This document shows, one piece after another, positions 43,659 through 55,641 of a DNA stretch of 64,000 nt. The stretch's first letter is position 1; the number at the start of each line of letters is the position of its first letter. Made by a program: the position numbers and the translations under genes. The notes under the pieces were generated by a model. The model saw only the letters and a program-made list of their open reading frames with translations, did not search any database and was not told the DNA's origin. Location: assembly GCF_003265705.1 (NCBI RefSeq), contig NW_020312968.1, positions 4,773,184 to 4,837,183 of the forward strand, given 5' to 3'. The stretch comes from Callorhinus ursinus. Its lineage: Eukaryota; Chordata; Mammalia; Carnivora; Otariidae.

Positions 43659-46600
43659 TCCAGAATCTTAAAATTTAAACTTTCTAAAATTTGTTAGTCT
43701 TTAGGCCAGTAAACTGGGAGGGAATGGTGAATCGGCCTAAGACTTTATAGATTGGATCTTTGCTCTTGAATGTAATACAGAGGCAAACCATTCAGGCTCA
43801 TATTTTGGTCTCTTGAGTTTACAGCCACTGCCCTTAAGAGGGAAACCACATTCTTGAGAAGCAACTCTTAGAGTGGAGACTTTTCAGACAGAAATTGCAT
43901 CTTGCTGGCTGGTATTTGGGTTCAACAAATACGGAATGTGATAGGTGATAGGTAAGCCCTCTGAGGTCCACTCTGTGGGGTCTTCCTGATGTCAGAGTCT
44001 ATCTTCCAGTTTAGCTGAAGGGAGAAGCTCTGTAAGGTTCAGTCTACCAGAGAGTCTCAGAGTTACTGGGATCCCAATGTTTGTGAGTTTTGTTCTCTGA
44101 CCTACAGATGGGGTGTGTGTGTGTGTGTGCGTGTGTGGCTTGGGTTTTATTAAAAATTTTTCATGACATTTGTTAAACATGGTAAGAAAGACTTTATTCA
44201 AGAGGGTCTGCTGCAATGGGGGTTTTGCAGTAGGGCAGAGAGGTGGGACTCAATTCGGAGTACAACAACAAGTGGAGATTGATAGCGAAGGAGCAGGGTG
44301 GGGGTCAGTGGTTGGAAAACCACAAGAGAAAAGATCAAAGCCAGAAGGATTCTTGCTAGACCAACTCAACAGGATTCTTGCTAAAGGCAGGCCAGGGTGA
44401 TCAGATACCAGGGGTGGGGGATTTTCACTAACTGACCCAGCAGATTCTTGCTAAAACTGCCTTAGCAGGGCCAACCACAGAGCCCGAGTTTGGGGCCTAG
44501 TCAGAAAAAGGACTCAAGTCAGAAAGAGCGTGAGCCAAGTTCAGTCAAGGAGAGAGTCTTGGTCAGTTTGAGACATGAGGTGGCTAAGGTAGACAGTTCC
44601 TCTTTATGTAATATAGTCACGAAAACCTTGAGCATTTGAGTGACACATTCTTAAAAGAGAAAAGCTGCTTTTCTTTTGTTTAATCCCTCTTTTTTATAAT
44701 TGCCTTTTTGGGTCATTTCAAGGTCTTTTCCTTATGGCTGTATTTCTTCCCATTTTACAATGGCAGAAGAAATACAGAAGAAACATCTTAATGACTAAAA
44801 CTCCGTGAAAAGGGAAAGCTGCTCCATAGTTTTGCTCCTCAATGACAAAGAATGAGAAAGGCATTCTGTGGTAGTTATCATCTTCCCCTTTCCTTCCTGA
44901 ATTGCACTGAAAGAACAGTTGGTTTCTAAACATCATTGGAACTTTGAAAATCAAGTGTAACAGCCAGAAAAAGAAGTTGGGAAACTTTATCCTAGCAAAG
45001 GCTATTTGTCATCTGCCAACCCCTGTTACTCACAGAGCTCTCGGTGTCCCACCGACAGACTTGTGATTCTCAGCTTCCTGGACCACACTCATTTTATTAA
45101 AACATTGTTTTCCTTCTGGAATATTAGTGGAATTAGTTATTCTGGGTGAGAATTCTTTTCTGAAGAAAACAAATAAAACCGATTGGTACGCTACCTTAAA
45201 TCTTTTAGCTTAAATTAAGATAGAAATCTTAAAGATTTCTATCTTTTAAATTAACTTAAACATCTCAAAGATGTTCTTTTTTTTTTTTTTTAGTCAGCTG
45301 AAAAGCTTAAAGATGAAGATAAAAATCTTACATTAAGATATAAGATTTAGGGGAGGGAACATTCTGAGCTGAGAGCTGGCAGAAATCTCTTGGAAAAGAA
45401 TCTTCCAAAATTGCAGCCTGTGCAAACAAGTGTGTTTACCCTCAGAGATGATCCTTGGTCAAATATATTTAGGGGAACAATGGCTAATAAGGATTTATCT
45501 CTTCTGGAGAGTCACACTATTTGCATGTGTTTATATAGCCACAAAACATTTTCTTTTCATCCCATGTAATGCCTTTGTTCTCTAGGATATACTTAAGAAA
45601 CTCTAGTATAAAGTGCTCAGATGTGTACCCAGAACTCAGGTTGATATTGGGGATCCTACAAGAAACAAGACAGTTCCCTGTGTTCCAGGGCTTAGAGTGT
45701 AGTCAGTCTAAATAGGTCATGATTGTGCAGTGCCTGGGGGTAAGCACAGAAGGCTCAGGGGCACATGGAAGGAGATCCTGATTCAGAGATTCGGAGAGTT
45801 TCTATGAAGGTTTTTATGTCTGCCTTGGTGGAAAAAGGAGGAGAGTGGAGAATATCAGCACAGAACAGCATGGAAGGAGTAGGAGGCAAATTCAGAGGAT
45901 TCACAGGTGTTGAGTAGATGTAGAATGGAGCGACTGAAGTAGGGAGAAGCCAGACACAGGTGAGGGAGGGAGCAGCTCAGACGTCGTAGGCAGTGGGCTA
46001 TAAACCTGGTGAAGGACTTGTAAACTATCCTGATGACATTGGGGGAACCACTGAAAGGTTTTAGGTTTTACTTTTTTGCTTTAAGAAGACTGTAGGCTTT
46101 ACTGCAGAGAATGGATCAGAGAAGGGAAATCTGGATGCGGAAAGACCGGATGGGAGGCCATCTAGCCAAGAATTCGTGGTGACCTTAGGATCATGGCCAT
46201 ATAGATGGCGAGAGGTGGGCTGATGCAAGAGATACTTAAGAAATCGAATCAATAGGTCTTGGTGGTTGACTGAAAGGGAAGTAAGGATGGGGAAGAATGA
46301 ATAATGGTGCTCTGGTTTCCAACTTGGACACCTGGGTATACTGGTGAGCGCTTGGGGAATATAGGTGGGGGATAGGTTTGGGTGGGGGAAACAAGGGATA
46401 CAGATTTGGGCAGGTTACTTTGAAGTAAGATATTCTTTTGTTCCCTTTTAAACCTGGTGAGGTTATAGGGTAGGTTGTATGTATCCTGCCAGCCAAGTTG
46501 CATATGATGAATGGACTGCCATAGTCAATGGGCGACAAAAACACAAACGCCCATACTCTACCTCCTCCTTCTGTTCTTTCTCTACTATAACCCATGACTT

Positions 46601-46989
46601 CTCAGAGACGTGACTTTCATAGGTAACAATCAGCAAACCAGTACTCTTTTCACTGCAATCCTTTGGTTGAAGTCTTCTGGTCTTCAGTTGTCTTGCTGCT
46701 ATCCAAATATTCACATATTTTCAAAGTTCTGTCGGAGATACTTTATCACTTCTGAACATTAAAGCCATTTTGGATGCTTGAGATTCTTGTTCCTCAGGCA
46801 AGTACATTTTTTGGTATTTTATTTTAAAATTATTTTTAAATTGAAGGAATTTGGTCACTTGGAATTTTTTGGAAGGAAGTTGCATATTACTGATAAAAAA
46901 TATTGTAGTTCCCTAAAACAATTAAAATGCATTATACTCAGTGTATTCTCTAACGTTTAAGAGTTGTTAGTAACTCACACCTTTTGCTT
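43659..46989. other. Intron DNA; possible old LTR and a hairpin, no exon
   Basis: A (TG)n run lies at 44114-44135. The 44180-44480 part, with three copies of GATTCTTGCTA, looks LTR-like but is unnamed. A perfect 12-bp inverted repeat lies at 45217-45245. Neither strand shows a supported exon. Confidence 0.4.
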
Positions 46990-47470
46990 ATAAATTGGCA
47001 CACCCTCCAGTGGAGGGCAATGTGGTAATATTTGAATTCACTTAGACATTTTACTAGTAGGGTTTTATCTGATATATGTACATGCACGTGAAAGCTATGG
47101 TGTATGTATTTTAGCTAAATAAATTATGGGATTTCCATACAAAGGAATACTGGTCAGTCCCCAAAAGAATGAAGGAACTCTATGTGTACAAATATATAAG
47201 GATGTCCAAATTATTAATAAGTGAAGAAAAAGCAAGGTGCAGAACAGTGTGTATAATATACCTCTATGTAAAGAATAATTTTTTGGTATATGCTTATAAA
47301 TGCATAGATGATCTTTGGAAGAATACATAACAAAGTATAACAGAGGTTCCCTTGGGGAAAGGAAATGGGATGTCTGGAGTACAGGGATAGGAGGAAGAGT
47401 TAATTTTTCCCTGTATCATCTCTTATACCTTGTGGATTTTAATACTACTTTCGAAGTTATCTATTAAAAA
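46990..47470 (+). mobile_element. L1M 3' UTR relic, forward
   Basis: AATTGGCACACCCTCCAGTGG, GTGAAGAAAAAGCAAGGTGCAGAACAGTGTG and GGGATGTCTGGAGTACAGGG are characteristic of the end of old L1 elements. It is non-coding. Confidence 0.75.
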
Positions 47471-48778
47471 AGAATGTTGCTGAGTCCTGGCTTACATGTT
47501 CCACAAGTGATAGAGTAAAGGCTTAGAATACAAGGACCAACAGTATAGCAAATCTGTTTTGTTTGTTTTTTGCTATGTGGCAGTTAGGCACAAGTTGTAA
47601 AAGGTTTACCCCAAGTGATGATAATTAATTTTTTTAAAAATGAAAGGGCTAAAGGAATGCTCATGAGAATTTACAGCTGGACAGCTGGATGCTGCTCTGA
47701 CATCCTCTGGGGCCAGTCACCCAGAAAGAAAAAGATTTCTCCAGTTTGCTGATAGGAATTTCTTACAGGCTAGCCTTCTTTCTTGCAGGTGAACCAAGAA
47801 GGCACATTTACCGTATACCTTGCCCCGACAGTCCAACTGCCCAGGGATCTCCAATTACATTTACTCTTATCCTTTACCCTGAATTCCTATTTGCTTAGTG
47901 TAGATATCTGCAGACCCATATATTCTGAGGCACACATTTTTAGGTTAGTGTATTGGGGACATCCTTGGAATATCGTGTGGCACTTTGCTCCAGAGCATGT
48001 CCAGTGGGATACTACTGGTGTTCCGCATATATCTTAAGTTCCGTGGATCCCCTACTGAGAGAGTATCTCCTATGCTTTGTGATCTGTAGAACGCATAGTG
48101 TATCGTGCTGTTGTACTGTGAAGTGCGAGTAATAGAAAGGGGACGTATGATTGCACAGGTGTATCTCCTACCTTCCTTTTTCTCCCTTGATAAGAGGGGC
48201 AAAGGAGAATGCGGAGATTTGCAGCCTTCAGAGCGAAATGGGCTGACTTCCGTAGCACATAGGTAATAGGGTCTTGGGCAAAATTAAAAAGAAGGAAACG
48301 TTTGTCATCCTCTCCTTGGCTTTATCAGAAGAGGAAGCATTTTCTTCAAGGTTGAGCCTTCCTCCATGGCTGTTCAAACCATTTCTTCACCAATCCCCTG
48401 CCCCACCCCCCAAGTCTCTAAAGTCATTTTCATTCTCTCTTGCATCTTCTCTCTCTGTCTTTATTGACTTCTCTTTTATCCAAAAACAAGGTCCAGGCTT
48501 TCTCAACATAAAATACGTGTTTTTTCAATTTTGGCCTCTTAAACCTATTGCAAAAGAGCTCTAGAATTGGTATTTGGTAGAACCTGCCCCCCTCCTCCGT
48601 ACCCATCACACAGTTGTGAATATTATTGTAGCTAAAGTGCATAAATCACTTAGCACAGCCTTTGGCAGATACGAAAGGCTTACCTTGATGATGGCTTTTG
48701 CTTTATATTGTTGATTTAGTGGCTGTTGTTCTTAATATTGTTTTCCCAAGGGTATATTACACTAACTGCCTCCTGCTT
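47471..48778. other. Intron DNA, unassigned
   Basis: No exon or named repeat confidently recognised. Confidence 0.35.
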
Positions 48779-48792
48779 TGCAACCTATTTCC

Positions 48793-48957
48793 TTTTTTTT
48801 TTTAATAGACTTTATTTTATATTTATTTATTTTTTTAAAGTAGGCTCCACACGGAGCATGGAGCCCAACGTGGGGCTTGAACTCACAACCCTGAGATCAA
48901 GACCTGAGTTGAGATCAAGAGATCAAGAGTCGGACGCTTAACCAACTGAGCCACCCC
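48793..48957 (-). mobile_element. Older CAN-SINE, reverse
   Basis: CACACGGAGCATGGAGCCCAACGTGGGGCTTGAACTC and CTTAACCAACTGAGCCACCCC belong to the older SINE type. Diverged duplications TGCAACCTATTTCC and TGCAACCAGTTTCC flank it. Confidence 0.88.
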
Positions 48958-49022
48958 TGCAACCAGTTTCCTAAATCTCTCTCAGTCTGCTCAGTGATCG
49001 TGGCCATTCTCCTTACTTTCTT

Positions 49023-49055
49023 TTCCTTTTTATTTTTTTTTTAAGATTTTATTTA

Positions 49056-49090
<35 letters not shown>

Positions 49091-49225
49091 CACCAAGCAG
49101 GGGAAGAGGGACAGGCAGACTCCCCGCTGAGCAGGAAGCCCGATATGGGGCCTGATCCCAGGACTCTGAGACCATGACAGGAGACGAAGGCAGACACCCA
49201 ACTGACTGAGATGCTCAGGTGCCCC
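49023..49225 (-). mobile_element. CAN-SINE, reverse, diverged head
   Basis: A (CA)n/(GA)n tract replaces part of the tail junction, and the head reads GAGATGCTCAGGTGCCCC. The 15-bp duplication TCTCCTTACTTTCTT lies at 49008-49022 and 49226-49240. Confidence 0.95.
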
Positions 49226-49240
49226 TCTCCTTACTTTCTT

Positions 49241-50243
49241 GTCAGTATTAAACTTCTTAGCTTATCTCTGAAACATCCTACTTTCATAATCCCTTTTTTT
49301 TTTTTAATTGAAGAGGGAAACTTTCTCCATTCTCTACTTCAGGTATCCTGTCACCATCCCGTTTAGTAACTCTTTGTTCATTATTCCCTGAACTCTTCTG
49401 TGCCCTGTGTTTAGTTATTTTCAGAAGTTCTTGGCTCTTTCATCTTCTCTGTTCTCTACTCCCCAGTGACCTCATGGCTTTTACCTTAAGTGTTCTCTGA
49501 ATTCTCTTCCAGGCTGGAATCTCTGCATTTCTAACCACAATGGCATTCTATCACCACCTCCCAAAACCTTTGTCACCTTTCAAGGACTGTCCTAAGTCTC
49601 ATGTCCTCCTTGGAGCCTTCCCAAATATCGGCAGGCAGAGGGATTTCTGCTTTCAAGGAGTCCCACATCATGCTTTTGTCCCATACTTGGTATCTATTTA
49701 TAAACATAGGTATTTCCCCTTTGGTGTTGGTCTTTGGGATGCAGTTTTTCTGTTTTTATTAGAATAATATATGCCAACCAAAGTACTTTTGAATGAACGA
49801 ATAAGTGAACGAATGAAGCTATTATTCTTGGAGATATTGATATTTTAAAGGAAGAATGGATAAACAGATAAAATATATGCCACCTATGGATTCTGAAGGG
49901 CTGATCCCCTACTTATGCTTCAGTGACATTTTGGGATGGAGAATTTGGTAGGCACTAAAGTCAGCCATAAGGTTAGAATGAATACAGTCAAAATTATCTT
50001 TCAAAAGTCCCTATATTGCTCATAAAGCAACGTATGTGAAGATTTGATCTCTAATTGCTTTTTCTCTATGTTGAAACTTCTTTTCAGCTGAGCACAAGAT
50101 TCAGTAGGGGATGTTGAAATAACTACCATGCACTCATTGGAATGAGATGCACAGACGAAAACATGTGTATGGGATCTGAGACCAACAACGAATCAGTAGA
50201 CCCTGTCTTGTGCTCATACTCAAGTGACTCCATGCAGTCACTT
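49241..50243. other. Intron DNA, L2-like text
   Basis: TTGGAGCCTTCCCAAATATCG and GAATGAACGAATAAGTGAACG near 49606-49815 suggest an L2 relic on the plus strand. No exon is supported. Confidence 0.4.
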
Positions 50244-50585
50244 TTGGGCAGTGGTTTTCTGTGCGTGGTTCATGGATTCCTGGGGGTCTTTTGAGATCCC
50301 TTCAAAGAGTCCCCAAAATCAAAATTATTTTTATAATGGTGCTAAGACATTATTTACCTTTTCTACTCATTCTCTTAAGAGTGTATAGTGGAGTTTTCCT
50401 GAGGTTACATGATGAATTCACAGTATCTAAAAAGGCTATTAAAGTACTATTTCCTTTTCCGGTTACATGTCAGCGTGAGGCCAGTTTTCTTCATACTTCA
50501 AGACAAACCACTTATTGCAACAAATTGACTATAGAAGCAGATATGAGAATCTAGCTGTTTTAAGCCAGACATTAAGGATATTTTA

Positions 50586-50762
50586 TTTTATTTTTTTAAG
50601 ATTTTATTTATTTATTTATTTATTTGAGAGAGAGAATGAGATGGAGAGAGAGAGCATGAGAGGGGGGAGGGTCCGAGGGAGAATCGGACTCGATCCCGGG
50701 ACTCCAGGGTCATGACCTGAGCCGAAGGCAGGCGCTTAACCAACCGAGCCACCCAGGCACCT
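50586..50762 (-). mobile_element. CAN-SINE, reverse, internally deleted
   Basis: The block around AGCAGGCTCCCCGCTGAGCAGG is missing: GGGAGAATCGGACTCGATCCCGGG joins directly. Near-identical duplications GACATTAAGGATATTTTA and GACATTAAAGATATTTTA lie at 50568-50585 and 50763-50780. Confidence 0.94.
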
Positions 50763-50827
50763 GACATTAAAGATATTTTAAAAAATATAAGACAGCTTTC
50801 TTCTCTCTAAAAACTTTATGAATCTCA

Positions 50828-51018
50828 GGGCACCTGGGTGGCTCAGTTGGTTAAGAGCCTGCCTTCGGCTCAGGTCATGATCCCTAGGTCCCGGAATCGA
50901 GCCCCGCATCGGGCTCCCTGCTCAGTGGGGAGCTTGCTTCTCCCTCTCCCACTCCCTCTGCTTGTGTGCTCTCTTCCAAATAAATAAATAAAGTCTTTTT
51001 AAAAAATTAAGTAAAATA
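50828..51018 (+). mobile_element. CAN-SINE, forward
   Basis: Complete copy, with AAAACTTTATGAATCTCA at 50810-50827 and AAAACATTATGAATCTCA at 51019-51036 as a target duplication with one mismatch. Confidence 0.95.
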
Positions 51019-51283
51019 AAAACATTATGAATCTCAAAATTTTTTTTCATAAGAAGTATGTATGTTAACATAAATAGGTAAATAGATTTATTTAAAACGA
51101 ACTAATGAGTAAATATCTTAAAAAGTCCCAGTTCTAAATTCTGAGACATAAATATTGGTAGACATACTCATATAAATGAAAACTTTTTGGAGGTCTTGGT
51201 AATTTCTATGAATATGAAGGGGTCCTAAGCTCCAAAAGTTTGAGAACTGATGCCCTTGGGCATTATGTACTTCTGAACTTAAA

Positions 51284-51469
51284 ATGGCATTGAAGTTGTT
51301 CACACTTAAATCTTTTTTCTTTCTTCTCACCTTTCTTCTTCTAGCTCTCACTTATTCCTTTAGCAAAAACTTTGGATTTGTCCAAGTTAAATGTGTGGTG
51401 TGTGTCTCTACTGAATTTCACGAAGTAAAATCCTGCTGCAGTGTTCTTTCTGCTGTGCTGCACATATAG
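51284..51469 (+). other. Short open frame with hydrophobic N-terminus, doubtful
   Basis: Sixty-one codons from an ATG in a strong context (A at -3, G at +4) encode a leucine/phenylalanine-rich N-terminus (SFFFLLTFLLLALTYSF), then a segment with four cysteines. An AATAAA lies near 51491. The hydrophobic run comes from a pyrimidine-rich tract, so chance is the simpler explanation. It lies in TRPM6 intron 1 on the same strand. No family is recognised. Confidence 0.15.
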
Positions 51470-53924
51470 AAACCTTCCTGTGGATGATCTAAATAAAATT
51501 GCCTTTCACCTGTAATTCCAAATAAAGGTGTTATTGTCCCAGAGTATGGTGGGTTTCCTAAAAGTCAATTATTTAAGGATAGCTTCACTAATAATGACAC
51601 TTGTGGTACAAAGCTCACCCCAAGAAAAGGCTTTTTAGACGATTAGTTCACTCAGATGAAGTCCTAGTAAAGTTTTGGATAATTTAATAGGATATTTGGA
51701 GCATAAATAAAGACCATCTGTGTACCTGGGTAACAAATTCATGGATATTTCGCTACTTGGAAATTGGAAAAGACTGTGTTACAGGATTTCTTGTCCTTCT
51801 GTTCCCATGGTTCTTGGTCATGCCCCTTTGAAGAATGAAGAGGTAGACCAGATGGAGTGGTGGGTAGCAAAGCAAAGGTTAGTGAGCGATAGGCACAAAG
51901 CTCCCGGAGAGGGAAGGGATCCAAGAGGGTTGCCACCATAGTCTCTAAGCCTAGGGGTTTTTATGGGCTTGTTGGTGGGCTGTTTTAATCTGATGAGCCC
52001 TCCATGAGCCTGTCACCCAATCAAGTTTGTGTCATCTACCTATCACGTGGAAAGAGTAGAGGCCTCCGTCCAGGGTGGTGTAAAATCCTTTTAAGGGTGG
52101 TTTCTTCTTAGGGCATGACCCCTTGTCCCTGCCTGCCTTTCTTCCAGTTGTCCTTCATTAATTGCATCTAATTTGAAAAATCTTAACAGATTAGAGTAGT
52201 TATGTAACAAATAGGCCCAGCATTCAGTTAAATTCTGTATGTAACTATCCAGGGACAGTTGTAAAGAATACTCATAAATGAACCTCCTGTTTCTTGTCCC
52301 TTCTTAACAAAATGATTTAACATGATCGGAGATTATAAACGTTTATTTGCATGGTTTATTCCCCAGGGGATTAGATAAAGCTGAAGCCTGTGTGACAGCA
52401 GAGGAAAGGATGTCCTAATTGTGTTAGTACTGACATAATGAGGACTTTCACTGGTTTGGGAAGGGGAGGGATGGAGTAAGACATCGGTTTAGTGTGAACC
52501 TTTATGATATGCTCTACTTGGCCGGTCACTGTTGAGTTCTTCCGATTCCCCATTAGGCTCTGTGGAGAATTCATAAATATTTTACTCATGTACTTACGAG
52601 TTTATATAATATAGACGTTCATTCTGAAGTTCTAAATGCCTTTGCTCAACAAGACAGGGAACAAAAACGTTAGCAAAAGTCTCATCTAAACAGGAGAACT
52701 GGCATTTTAGGAGATTTGGAGTTACTTAGTTGACATTCCATTTTTATTGGTGTTACCAAAGGGGGGAAAAAAAAATCATTACCAGCAAAAATGCGCTCAC
52801 TTTTTTCTACCTCAAAAGAAGAAAACATGTAAGATTATTTTTTATGAAATATGCCTAAATGCTGCCTGCTGGAAAGATTATTTACTGGAAGTGAGATCAA
52901 CTTGTGGCAGTGTTGGCGAGCCAGATCCTTGGGTTTTGGTTATTTTAGGTTTGCCTGAGACTGTCAGTCTTGGATCAAGCGAGTCTGATGAAGTATTCCT
53001 GTATTATGTGGACAGAACCCCATAGAAGACTCTGAGCTGAGTCTTCCAAGTGAATGGGCTTGCTTTGCCCTGAGCAAACAGATGGTGCACTGTGCAAGTC
53101 AATCCACCTGTGACTCAAGTTTGAAGGAGTCCTTGCTCCAGAGGAGAGGCCATGTAGAGGAAATATCAGGTGTCCTTCTGGAGTCTGAAAACATTACTTC
53201 TCTGGCTGGTCCGTTCTGGTGCCTCCCTGCATATTGTAGATTCCAAGATAAATAAGACAGCACTCTATCTTAACGTAGATTAGGATTAATTTTAAGAGAA
53301 AAACAACTGAGTAAGCACAATTAAGCATTGTTTGTGCTATGATATGTAGAAGATAGTGTGCGGGGAACATAAAAAGGGGAGTAAGTAGTCCGTTTCACTT
53401 GGAAAAGGATTTGTTAGACGTTAGTTTTTTTTTTTAAGTACAAAAGAGTTTTAAAAAAGAAAACAAGTGACCTATAATCTGTGCCCCTTCACCCCCAATC
53501 ACCCAGCCCAATAGATGTTAAAAAAACAATTCATGCACGCACGTAGATTTTTTTTTTTTTTTTAATTAAGGAATGTCTCTAAAACTATGCCTTCTCAGAG
53601 ATTCCCCTGAGAGAGAATCTCTTCTCTGGAAGACCTGAAAAGCTGCAGTGTAGAAATACTTTCAGGGAGGGGAAGGATGAATTCATGGAGAGCTTCTGTT
53701 GGAGCATTTGTTTTTGGACATTTCTGTGCTATTGGCCACCCTCACCTCAGGCCTGGGATTGTAAGTAAAATCTGATTATGTTTTAGAGCGAGCCACACAC
53801 TGAGCCTGAGACCAACAGTTTCCTTTCTTTGCCCTCTGCCTTTCCCTCCTCCAGATAACAGTGACAATCAGCAAACATCTCCCCTCACTTGTGTGCCATG
53901 TTGGTGTATATGTGTGTATGTATA
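51470..53924. other. Intron DNA, unassigned
   Basis: Unique-looking sequence with no CpG island, supported exon or named repeat, apart from short T and A runs near 53425-53435 and 53548-53563. Confidence 0.35.
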
Positions 53925-53939
53925 TCTACATACATATAC

Positions 53940-53972
<33 letters not shown>
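53925..53972. repeat. (CATA)n/(TA)n microsatellite
   Basis: TACATACATATACATATACATA passes into about 10 TA units. The short open frame of alternating Ile-Tyr on the minus strand is an artefact of this repeat. Confidence 0.95.
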
Positions 53973-53977
<5 letters not shown>

Positions 53978-54380
53978 AACACCCAGCTTTGTAGGCTGCC
54001 ATGATGGCTGCTGAAATGGCATGATCTCCACTGTCAACCACTACCCATGACAATTTGCTGCTCCAAGTGGCAGAAGCCAGCCCGTTGGGCATTTGTCCTT
54101 AATAGATTTGGGCTATTGAATTAAAACCAACAAACATTTGGTTTCTAATTGTTCTCTGTTGTCCTGAACATGGGAACCTCTTCCAGATATGCTTCAGAGT
54201 ATACTTTTGAAAAGGCTACCATTATGAGGTGGAGGGGAAAAAAGTATGAATCGAAATTGGGAATTGTCTGAAACTCTTGCAAATTCAGCCTGCTTTTCTT
54301 TTCCTGTAGTTTTGAGATAAGATCCGAGAGTTCCAGGAGCAGAGTTTCCATGTTCTTGTTATGGCTCAGGCTTCCTGTTT

Positions 54381-54460
54381 ACACCTTTGAAGGGAAAATT
54401 GTATTCATGGATTCCTGAATACACCTTTGAAGGGAAAATTGTATTCATGGATTCCTGAAG
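54381..54460. repeat. 40-bp tandem duplication
   Basis: The block beginning ACACCTTTGAAGGG and ending ATTCCTGAAT (54381-54420) is repeated immediately at 54421-54460 with a single difference, at the last base (AAT to AAG). The near identity implies a recent local duplication. Confidence 0.97.
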
Positions 54461-54714
54461 TTCTAGTCTAGGTGTGTTCATTTTGTTGTTCATTCAGTAA
54501 TGATTGGGCTGGGCCCTGGGGCAACAGAAGTGACTGGCACGGGGCCTATGGGCACTGGAGTCTAGTGGGGAAAGTGGACCTGGAGAAATCATTCATTTTT
54601 AGTATGAGAGCTTCCAGAAGGAGGATTTGGACGTCAGGAAGTATTTTTCTATGAAAAAATTACATCAAAGTTAAGTTCCCTGGCCACCCACCAAAAGCTA
54701 ATTTTTTCTTTTTG

Positions 54715-54905
54715 CTATACCAATAATGATAGCTAAGCTTTATAGCCTTAATAAGTCCCACGGAGAATTCTAAGCCTTTAATTTATCTATTCCTTTCAAC
54801 AGTGTTATGAGGTATTATTATTGCTATTATCTCCATTTTTGATATATGAGCAAACAGGCATGAAGAAATTAATTTGCTTAGATAGTCCTACCAGTCAGAT
54901 GTCTA
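54715..54905 (-). mobile_element. MIR, reverse
   Basis: ATAGCTAAGCTTTATAGCC, CAACAGTGTTATGAGGTATTATTATTGC and TATCTCCATTTTTGATATATGAGC follow the reversed MIR. Confidence 0.65.
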
Positions 54906-55415
54906 GTCTTGTAAAGAAATGAATGACAGCACAGCCTGCTTAATTTGTGTATTGAGGCTCCTATACTCGGGACCCTTTTTGGAGCTCTTTTTAATAGTTA
55001 ATTGGTGCACAGGCAGCTTAACGATACCAATTCATTATCTGTTTCCTTCTTTTTATCCCAAGTTCCATCAGAGTAAACACCTCGTCTTACCTGCCATAGC
55101 ATTCCCAGCATGCAGCATGGAGGCCTATCCAATATATTGGTTGAATGAATTCAGAATGAAGAGCTCTTTGAGAACATATGAATTCCCTTGTCGCTCTTTT
55201 CTCAGTGCTTTGCAAAAATTAGGGATTTAATAAACGTTTGTAGAATGAATAAATGCAATTCTTAATTTTTGAAGAGGGGGCAGGGCTTGCCAATTCCAAA
55301 AGATTGTGTCATTTCTTATAACAAGTAGATTTTTAGTTTACTTTGTTTAGTTCATCCCAAGTTCTGTGATTCTGAATTTTTCCAAGTGTGTATGTTTTCA
55401 ATGCTTTACCAACTT
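54906..55415. other. Intron DNA, L2-like text
   Basis: GCATTCCCAGCATGCAGCATGG with TTGGTTGAATGAATTC near 55095-55150 and AATAAACGTTTGTAGAATGAATAAATG near 55227-55255 suggest an L2/MIR 3' end. The open frame across it is not a gene. Confidence 0.45.
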
Positions 55416-55427
55416 AGCAGATGTTTT

Positions 55428-55629
55428 TTTATTTTTTTATTTTTTATTATTTTTTAAAATATTAATTTATTTGTCAGAGAGAAAGCACAACCAGGGGGAG
55501 CAGGGGACAGAGGAAGAAGCAGGCTCTCTGCTGAGCAGGCAGCCCGATGTGGGACTCGATCCCAGGACCCTGGGATCATGACTTGGGCCGAAGGCAGATG
55601 CTTAACCGACTGGGCCACCCAGGTGTCCC
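55428..55629 (-). mobile_element. CAN-SINE, reverse
   Basis: Complete copy, flanked by the 12-bp duplication AGCAGATGTTTT at 55416-55427 and 55630-55641. Confidence 0.94.
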
Positions 55630-55641
55630 AGCAGATGTTTT

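Larger units (their letters stand above)
50250..51256 (+). mobile_element. hAT-type DNA transposon relic interrupted by two SINEs
   Basis: The left end reads CAGTGGTTTTCTGTGCG and the right end AAAAGTTTGAGAACTGATG, which are inverted-terminal-repeat-like. TTTTGGG- and CTTGGGC-like flanks suggest an 8-bp target duplication. The interior (GTCTTTTGAGATCCCTTCAAAG) fits a Charlie-type element. SINEs at 50586-50762 and 50828-51018 lie inside it. Confidence 0.6.

Noticed and set aside
54919..55230. A 103-codon open frame
   Set aside because: It overlaps L2/MIR-like text and lacks splice sites, start context or recognisable domains.
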